Below, piece after piece: positions 56,868 to 64,000 of a stretch of DNA of 64,000 nucleotides. Position 1 is the first letter of the stretch. Each line of letters starts with the position of its first letter. A model generated the notes under the pieces. That model was not told the DNA's origin. It saw only the letters and a list, made by a program, of their open reading frames with translations, and did no database searches. The position numbers and the translations under genes are program-made. Source of the stretch: Heloderma charlesbogerti (Eukaryota > Chordata > Lepidosauria > Squamata > Helodermatidae). Location: the NCBI GenBank assembly GCA_026122225.1, contig JANEZZ010002699.1, forward strand, positions 186,001 to 250,000. The letters are read 5' to 3'.

Positions 56868-58035
56868 ATTGATTGACTGATTGACTTGATTTGATTTTTT
56901 AACCGCCCATCTGGCCAGCTACCTGGCCACTCTAGGAGGTGTACAATACTGCTCTAAAATACCCTAACCCTGCCCCAGAGCTACCCTCTGGTACCTGCCA
57001 GACAGGAAGGAACTGAACCTCTGTGATATGGTGTCTCCGATGCCCAACCCTTCCAGGTGGTCCAGGAGGATACCCTGGTCAACGGTATCAAAAGCTGCTG
57101 AGAGATGGAGGAGAACAAGGAAGGAGCATTCGCCCCTATCCCGAACCCCCCCCCCCCATATCATCCACCAAGGTGACCAAGGCCATTTCTGTCCCATGCC
57201 CAGGTCTGAAGCCTGATTGAAATGGGTCCAGATAATCAGCTTCTTCCAAGTGTGCCTGCAACTGCAACGCCACACCCGCTCAATCACCATGCCCCCAAAT
57301 GGCAGATTCAAGATCGGGTGAAAATTGTTCAAGTCTTGGGATCCAAGGAGGGCTTCTTTAACAGTGGTCTTATCACTGCCTCCTTGATGGCTGATGACAT
57401 CACTGCCTCCTCCAGGGAGGCATTCACCACCACCTTGATCCCCTCCCTGAGTCTCTCCCTGCAGCTCATAATGAGCCAAGATGGGCAAGGATCTAGTAAG
57501 CAGGTGGTTGGCTTTAAAGACGAAAGCCCTTGTCCTCTTCCTCAGAAGGAAGAAGCTGGAACTGATCCCACACAACCGGTCTGCCACTGGCCGTCCCTTG
57601 TTCACTAACTGTATCCACAGCACATGGAATAGCACTCCTGATCCAGTCTATTTTATCCGCAAAGTGCTTTGCAAAGTCATCACAGGAGGCCTTAGAATGC
57701 TCCATTGGTTCCAGAACAACTGGACTGACCAGGTTCGGGACTACTTGGAACAGCCTCCTGGAACAGTGCTCTGCAGACACGATAGAGGCAGCATAAAAAT
57801 TCTTTTTTGCTGCTCTTATCGCCACATGGTAGGCTGAAGCTACAGCTCTAACCCATGTCCGATCATCGTCGGAGCGAGATTTCCACCACTGGCTCTCTAG
57901 CCGTCTCACCTCCTGCTTCAGAGCTCGCAACCACGTGGTGAACCACGGTGCAGTCTGAGGTGTGTTCAGGGGGAGAGGGAGTCTTTGAGCCACCTGGTCT
58001 AATACACCCGAGAAATTAGCATTTCTACATTTCAA
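56868..58035 (-). mobile_element. L2-clade LINE, minus strand, internally deleted
   Basis: 58035-57514 reads the region before RT (APWFTTWLRALKQEVRRLES, DDFAKHFADKIDWIRSAI). 57400-56964 reads RT (GECSFLVLLHLSAAFDTVDQ, GILLDHLEGLG, SGRYQRVAL) with breaks. It then jumps directly to the 3' end (ACCGCCCATCTGGCCAGCTA on + strand), omitting the YADD half of RT. Confidence 0.75.
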
Positions 58036-58064
58036 GTCTTCCTCTGGGAAGTACTTCGAGCATC

Positions 58065-58160
58065 TCTACACCAGCCTAAAATCCTGCATTTAGAAGGGGG
58101 CTTTCTGCTTCTGTTTTAAATGCAGGATCACAACTGACTCCCTTTACACATGCTTCCTTT
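58065..58160. repeat. small foldback repeat, copy 2
   Basis: Partner of 52826-52910: CACCAGCCTAAAATCCTGCA, TTTTAAATGCAGGATCACAA. Confidence 0.6.
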
Positions 58161-58209
58161 TCCCTCTCCACTTTCCCCCTCCTTCTGCCCCTTATCTGAG
58201 TCTTCCATA

Positions 58210-58616
58210 TGTTTCACTGCAGAGGGCCAGAGAGCATCTCTCCAGCCTCCAGCCTAGCAGGGGTCAGGTGACACATGGAGGCATCAGGGTCTCTCTGCTG
58301 CCTCTTGCCTGGCTCACGAGACTGCACAGTTTTGTGGTTTCTGATCCTTCTGCATGATCACCTGAGGGATCAGCCATTCTTTTCAGACCCTGACTTACTA
58401 TAGTTCCTGCACCACTGGGTGATGATTGGATGCATTACTCAAAGGCAATTTTTCATTTGGAGACAGGGAGGAAGGCGGGCAAAGATCCCCTCCAGCCCTT
58501 GATCCAGCTGAACTGTCCGTCCCTTCCCCCACAGGGCTCCTCTGCCCTCAAGCGCCCTGTGAGACTTATGAGTTCTTTTTCATATAGTTTTATAATGGTT
58601 TCTATGAATGTATTGG
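58210..58616. repeat. duplicate of V2R unit 3' flank (matches 19600-20014)
   Basis: CCAGAGAGCATCTCTCCAGC.. to TCTATGAATGTATTG. Interrupted after 58615 by an L1 insertion. Confidence 0.75.
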
Positions 58617-60611
58617 TTTTTTTTTAAAAAAATCTATTTTTGTTTTTTTTATAAATGAAATAAACAATATCAACAACATAATCAGAATCTTCAGTTTCTA
58701 ACATTACAGTATTTGAAGAAAAAGAAAAAAGGGAGAATAGCAAAAGAAGCAAGAGAAAAGAAAGAAAGAAAGAAAAAGATTTTATTAAACTTCAATAAAA
58801 ACAAACCAAATATCCAAATATAAATCCAATGGCAGATTATACCTATACAGCATTCTTCCAAACATTGCAAGTATTATTAAATCTTCAATCCACTACGCCA
58901 CAAACGGTAAACCTTATCTTTCGATATCATAACCTCAGTCTTATAGCAAAGGAAGAGGCCATATGTTACCATTGGACATATGTTACCATTCAGTTAATGT
59001 GCATTAATAAACTTTAAAGGTTTAGCCAACAAGGAATAGTAATAATAATAATCCCATCATGATGATGATGATAATAATAATAATAATAATAATAATAGAA
59101 AAAAGTTTAAGAAAAAGATAAAAAATAAAAAGCAAATCATTTGTATATTTTAAGTAATATATCTAAAATATATTTATATGTGTACACACACATACACACA
59201 CACATAGGCATTTTATTACAATATGACACAAAAAAGGAGAAAGAATACAAAAATATGCAAATTTACTCTGGCATACTGCCTAGACATCTTATCAGCTATA
59301 GCCCAACAGCAATTCAGAAGAACAGTAAAGATGGCTAAGTTCCAACTCCAGAGGCTGAGAGAGTTGGTTCCCTTGTTTTAATTTTAATACCAATTAAAAA
59401 TGATTCTGCAGCATCAGGATCCAAAAATCTTTTCCTCTGGCCTTCAAAAAGAATGCAAAATGTAACTTGATATTTAATATGATATTGCAGCTTAATTTGC
59501 TTCGCCAAACTTCTCGCCTTGGTGAATTGCCTTCTTCTGTCAGCGATTTCTTTAGTATAAGCAGGAAAGAGCATAATCTTGTCATTTGCTGGTCCCCACC
59601 AACGCTCACCACATTCCCTTGCAAGAGACGCATAAGGTAATTCTTTGTACAGACTCGAGAAAATTGAACAATAACAGTTCCAAAAGTCACTTTAGTGCCA
59701 TGTCTTGAACCAGGAACAAGATATGCATGCTCAATATCAAGTAAAAAATCAGATGGTAAAGCAAATAGCTCATGCAAAAGTTTATCCATAAATTCAGCCA
59801 AACCTATATCAGTAGCCATGTCTTTAATACCAAGGATACGTAAATTCACTCCATGTGTGCAGGCCTCCAGTTGAGAAATTCGAATAGACAAAATATTATG
59901 AGACATTTCGATGGCCGTTTCATGAGCACTAACCTGATCTTCGAGAGCGTTAACCTTCGATTCCACCTTTTGAAGAGAGATATTAATTAATTCCACAGCC
60001 CCCTGAAGGGCAATAATTGAGTCCTGAATTGTTTCAAGTTTCTTTGACTGCTGTGGTAGCTGAGGAGACATAGTTGTTATCAAAGCAAGCAACTCCTCTT
60101 CATCTCCAGCATTTCTAGAAACCTTTGCCGAGGGAGGAATTGGGGGGAGGGGTAGGTGGTGTTCTCAAGCCTTTCTTTTTTTCCTTTGGTACTGCCATCC
60201 TCCACTTTCAAAAACAAAACAAGCAAGTATAATTGCAGAAACAAAAACAAAAAAACAAACACACAGATTTAATTACAAGTCCTCAGATATTGCTGGTAGT
60301 TTAAATTCAGATATACTATTTGGAGCTGTTTGTCCTTATGTCTCCTAATTGCTTAGGAGTTTCAAACAGCGTTCAGTAGATGACACTCAGGCATCTAATC
60401 TTAGATTTCAGCCCCTCTGTTTCTCTGCAGAAGCAGCTGTTTTTCCAAGATTTCATCCTGATGGTCCTGTAAGCTTCCCCTTTTAATTCCAGAAAAGATA
60501 AAAAGTTTTCTCAACCTGTTTCCAGCTGTTTGAGATAAGCAACCTGCAGAGCTCTACAAGTCACTGCAGGATGCCACCACTCCAATGGGGTATCTCTCTA
60601 TGAATGTATTG
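58601..60611 (-). mobile_element. L1 LINE, internally deleted, 15-bp target duplication
   Basis: Element 58616-60596 on the minus strand, flanked by TCTATGAATGTATTG at 58601-58615 and 60597-60611. From its 5' end: a 5' UTR, an ORF1 beginning ATG at 60198 (MAVPKEKKKGL..) with an early stop, then a 230-codon ORF1p frame 60092-59394 (coiled-coil QDSIIALQGAVELINISLQK, SKVNALEDQVSAHETAIEM, RNA-binding-type ILGIKDMATD) and a C-terminal piece to about 59335. A jump to the end of ORF2 and 3' UTR (about 58990-58640) and a poly-T (poly-A on the element strand) follow. ORF2 is almost wholly missing. Confidence 0.87.
59038..59098. repeat. (ATA/ATG)n microsatellite
   Basis: Trinucleotide run (AATAATAATAATAAT, GATGATGATGATG) inside the deleted L1, near the deletion joint. 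Confidence 0.85.
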
Positions 60612-60663
60612 TCATCTTACTGGTAGACCACTTTGCTAGGGGTTTACACTAGAAGGCGGTATA

Positions 60664-61673
60664 TAGGGATGTACGAAAGTGACTTAGCTTTCGCGGATTA
60701 TGTTGATGGTGGGGGGGAGGCATTCCGTCCCTCCCCCCGGAATCCTCGACGGAGGGGGAGGCACTCTGTTCCTCCCCCCTGGAATCCTCGAATGGCTGGC
60801 TGTTGCCCGCAGCAGCTCCGCGGAGCAGGTAGCCAGGCCCAGCCAGGCCAGTGCTGTCTGCAGCCAGATTTCTGGCCACGGAGGGCTCTGGGAAAAACAA
60901 CAACAACAACCCACATATGCAAATGGTGGCGGCTTCAGCCGCCGCCATTTGCATTCCTTATTTTTGGCTGTCTTAATCTACGTAAATATTTACGTAGACT
61001 ATGACGGCGAAAATGAAGGGGAACGCAAATAGCGTAGCGAGCGCTATTTGTGTCCCTTTTTGATTCACCATTTTAGCCTACGTAAATCTTTACGTAGGCT
61101 AAAATGGCGAATCAAAAGGGGAACGCAAATAGCGTAGCGGGTGCTATTTACATCCCTTTTTGATTCCCCATTTTAGCCTACGTAAATCTTTACGTAGGCG
61201 AAAACAGCGAATCAAAAGGGGACGCAAATAGCGCCCGCTACGCTATTTGCATTCCCCTTTATTTTCGCCATCATAGTCTACGTAAATATTTACGTAGACT
61301 AAGACAGCCAAAAAGGAGGAATGCAAATGGCGGCAGCCGTAGCCGCTGCCATTTGCGTATGGGTTTTTTTTTTTTTTTTAAGCCCACCCAGCCATGATAG
61401 GCTACGTAAAGTTTTACGTAGCTTATCATGTCTTTTTTTTTTTGTATCAAGATTGGAAATGGCGGCATCGGCAGCCGGTCAGAAGACCAGCCGCCGCAGC
61501 CGCCGTAGCCGCCACCGCCGCCTGGAAGATCCGCCCCAGGTAAGTCTCATCCCGGGGGGATTCGCGGGGTGGCAGGGTGGGGTGGCAGGCCATTCTACCA
61601 CGGAGTTCGTGTGGCCCAATGCGCTGGCATTCGGCCTCACCAAGATCCGTGGCAGAATTCTCTGACATCCCTA
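60664..61673. mobile_element. hairpin-array hAT-like element, copy D, complete (reference copy)
   Basis: 1010 bp with ends TAGGGATGT / ACATCCCTA and perfect 8-bp duplications GCGGTATA (60656-60663; 61674-61681). Interior, left to right: GC-rich arm; AAATGGTGGCGGC hairpin (60920-60952); AATCTACGTAAATATTTACG hairpin; GCAAATAGCGTAGC/GCGCTATTTG hairpin; two ATTTTAGCCTACGTAAATCT / TTTACGTAGGCTAAAAT hairpins; a further ATAGCG pair; AGTCTACGTAAATATTTACG hairpin; AAATGGCGGCAGC hairpin; GATAGGCTACGTAAAG hairpin; right arm with ATG (61459) and CAG|GTAAGT (61540). No transposase frame. 8-bp duplications point to hAT. Confidence 0.92.
61459..61539 (+). other. conserved ATG-to-splice-donor micro-exon in copy D
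   Basis: GGAAATGG start context, 27 open codons (MAASAAGQKTSRRSRRSRHR, RLEDPPQ), then CAG|GTAAGT. The same module is found in copy C (minus strand, 30752-30687, 22 codons, MAVAAGRKTSHQSRHRPEDP) and in copy A (2489-2583, MAVxAAGRKT-like start). It could be the first coding exon of a lost transposase; function not shown. Confidence 0.4.
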
Positions 61674-61681
61674 GCGGTATA

Positions 61682-62100
61682 TAAATAATTGTTAAGCATA
61701 AATTAATATCTCACAAAGGAACAAACCTTTGGTTTAATCTGTTCCTGATAAAAACAGAGATGCTGCATTTCTTGCTCTTTCAGACAGCAAATACCAAGCA
61801 ACACCTGCAGCCTTCATCCATTCATTCCATTGTGTGGAAGGCCATTGAGGAACATCATGTAGCTCACTGATGATGATATGAAAACTTGTCAGCTAAAAGT
61901 AATTCAAAATAAAAACGTTTCATGGCCCTTTTGCTCCCCCCTCTGAGATCATCCAGACGCACACTTGTTTTTGTTATGCACAGTGCCAAAGTATTAAAGA
62001 ACACCATGGACTGACACGTTGACCCCGTGCCCTCACCGAGAAGAAACTTTTCCCCATTTTCCCTATTGAAAAAATAAGATACAATAAAACCATAAAAAAG

Positions 62101-62133
<33 letters not shown>

Positions 62134-62184
62134 CAACTAAAAATAATAGCTCACTTCCCTATAGCCCCAAAGCATGCACAAATA
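61682..62184. other. non-coding spacer
   Basis: Nothing recognised apart from an (AATC)n microsatellite at 62101-62132. Confidence 0.5.
62101..62132. repeat. (TCAA)n microsatellite
   Basis: Eight TCAA units. Confidence 0.9.
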
Positions 62185-63265
62185 AACAGGCCTTTAGTTC
62201 AATCAGGAGGTTAACAAAGCATGGACTAGTGTTGCCAGGTGATCCTGGTCCAGGAATGGCCATAGCTGGTGAACCATGGGTTGGGTCAATGATGTAGAGG
62301 ATAAAGAAATGCTTCTTTATAGCTAGGGGTGCAATCCATCCACGCAGGTGCTGCTGTATGTCTGGGAGTAGCATGCTTCGGAAATTGCAGAGCTGTGCAG
62401 GGAACGAGTCTGGGATGAGCAGTGATGTCACCTGATGCGTCGTTTAAGTTCTCCCAAACTCTTCATGAACTCAACAAGATTATGGACCCCTTGGATGAGC
62501 TCACTAGTGGTGCTGCTGGGTGGGGGGAATTAGATTGGCAGCCCCCCCCCCTTTGTGGCTGGTAGGAAAAACTAACCTATCTAGCAACAGAGGTGCAATT
62601 GGTGGGTTTGTTTGGTATTGCTGCCTCCCATTAGAAATTTAGTAGAGAAAGGCAAAGCGGAATGAGTGCTCACCAGTCCCACTTTCATGCAAAGAGCTAA
62701 GAATAAATAGAGACCACAGTCTCCTTTATTTAAGAAAGAAAAACAGCTTTACTCATGAGTATTCTTGCATAATATGCAGGTACAGCTTACAGTTTGAAAT
62801 AAGAGCGTGTTCGGTCTATTCCTACAACACTGGCAGGAGAGAGAGAGAGAGAGTAAGCACGCCATGTGCTCCTAGCAATGGAGGAAGGCAGAGAGAGAGA
62901 GAGAGAGAGAGAGAAGGAATGGGTGGAGCCGGAAGCTACTGCTACAGGGTTGCTGAGGCTAGCTATGCCCCCAAATCTCTATGCATTAATTAGCTAAATG
63001 CCAAACTGCCCCCTTCCTGTAACTTGCAGATGAAGTTGCGATATTCCCAACAGCATTTGGGAAGGTCGGGAAAAGGATGAGAGCTGGCACTCTTCCCAGC
63101 TATGATGCTAACATTATTTACTCGTTCCCAGTTTCCTATCTGTATGAAACTTTGAAACAGAGCTCAATAAGTACTGAACAAGGACCTAACGTTAACATGG
63201 CCCTGCACCTGACACTAAGCAATGATATCATAAATCTCCTCCTGGATGTGTTGGTGGCCCAGTAC
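62185..63265. repeat. segmental duplication, copy 2 (matches 29191-30365)
   Basis: Near-identical landmarks in the same order as copy 1, including the C9 tract, the GAGA run (62893-62914) and the ACCTGACACTAAGCAATG block. In copy 1 this segment precedes V2R gene 3. Confidence 0.82.
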
Positions 63266-63732
63266 TTATTGTGTGGGGAAGATCCCCAGTTCCTTATTCT
63301 TTTCTCCCTGTTTGGGGTATAATTGGCGGGGTGTGCCACACTTCAGAGTGTCCTGCATTGAGAGAAAATCTTGGGCCAGACTCAGTTCATTGCCATCACA
63401 TAGAAGACACTCTCCTTGGTCTGTGGGTGTATCATATGAGGGGTCTCAAAGCTTATTGTGGGGTTGATACCGCCATTTCCTTATCTTTCATTGTCATCAT
63501 CACACATTAATCTCTGTTGCACAAACGTGATGGTTTTGATTGGAAGGCATTGTTTACCTTGAAGGGGACAGTCTCCCCATCATGGAAATGTATCATATGG
63601 GATAGTCCTAAGCTAGGTTTTGGTGCAGGGCCATTTTCATTTCAGGACCTTATTCAGTTTACTGATTGAGCTCGCTTTCTATGTTTTCCACAGATAAGGA
63701 CCTGGGAACTACGAACCAACTTCGCCATCATT
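63266..63732. other. spacer between the two duplicated blocks
   Basis: Differs from the corresponding 30366-31685, which includes hairpin copy C. No gene recognised. Confidence 0.4.
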
Positions 63733-64000
63733 TCAGTACTGGAGATGCTGGATAAGTTTATGGTTCAGTCCATGGAGACAGAAATTATCTGTGATTTGAT
63801 GGTGGTTTGTGGGGGCAGGGATCTCATCAGGATTGCCCAGGGCTGACTCCAGGTTGGAGGGGTCTGAAGTGTCCTCTGCTGGTGGCCTTCCCTGGCTGTG
63901 GTTGCAGCACTTGGGAGTTGGGTCTAGCTGCCCTTTTTACTTTCCCACAATGCCCATAGCAGGGGTGTTGAACCTCAGGGCCATGGACCCAATCCAGCCA
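63733..64000. repeat. segmental duplication, continuing beyond the window (matches 31686-31960)
   Basis: GTACTGGAGATGCTGGATAA through CAGGGCCATGGACC, a few differences only. In copy 1, V2R exon 1 lies about 1.75 kb further on. Confidence 0.82.

Noticed and set aside
60633..61032. Ala/Pro/Arg-rich frames in hairpin elements
   Set aside because: Produced by G/C-rich palindromes and present on both strands; only the ATG-donor module is consistent between copies.
60920..61440. CRISPR-like array
   Set aside because: Repeats are inverted and without regular spacers; vertebrate DNA.
1..64000. tRNA, rRNA or snRNA genes
   Set aside because: No cloverleaf, A/B box pair or known RNA sequence noticed by eye; a covariance-model scan would be decisive.

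Overview
The window is vertebrate nuclear DNA, almost certainly from a squamate reptile (lizard or snake). The basis is a tandem cluster of type 2 vomeronasal receptor (V2R) genes, a family greatly expanded in squamates, set in a dense mix of BovB/RTE, L2- and CR1-type and L1 LINEs, hAT-like DNA transposons and long microsatellites. I cannot name the species. All host genes recognised lie on the + strand and belong to one family.

Layout. (1) 179-19186: a six-exon V2R with every exon still present but disrupted in exon 3 (compensating +1/-1 frameshifts with a stop between them) and exon 4 (+1 frameshift). Its 7TM exon is intact. Intron 5 has grown to 8 kb through hAT, L1 and BovB insertions. 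(2) 20091-29110: a second, partial V2R unit. It keeps only exon 3 (frameshifted, about 60 bp deleted) and exon 4 (open), and carries a hAT transposase relic where exon 5 should be. (3) 33713-52155: a third V2R whose six exons join with matching splice phases into an uninterrupted 872-residue reading frame with signal peptide, Venus-flytrap domain, nine-cysteine linker and seven-helix domain. This is the only gene here that looks functional. (4) 52.2-64 kb: repeat-rich spacer with stacked L2 copies, an internally deleted L1 with clear target-site duplications, and a hAT-like foldback element. It ends in a segmental duplication of the region upstream of gene 3, which predicts another V2R just beyond the right edge.

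The most unusual structure is a dispersed DNA element (1710-2694, 11531-12059, 30555-31424, 60664-61673; a relic at 35213). It has TAGGGATGT/ACATCCCTA ends and 8-bp target duplications. Its interior is a run of back-to-back perfect hairpins (TACGTAAA..TTTACGTA, AAATGGCGGC..GCCGCCATTT, GGGGAACGCAAATAGCG..), and one arm carries a conserved ATG-to-GT(AAGT) micro-exon. The terminal features point to a non-autonomous hAT. The hairpin array and micro-exon do not match any element I can name.

The V2R proteins would act as family C GPCRs in vomeronasal sensory neurons, binding peptide or protein chemosignals. No RNA genes, CRISPR arrays or prokaryotic features were seen.
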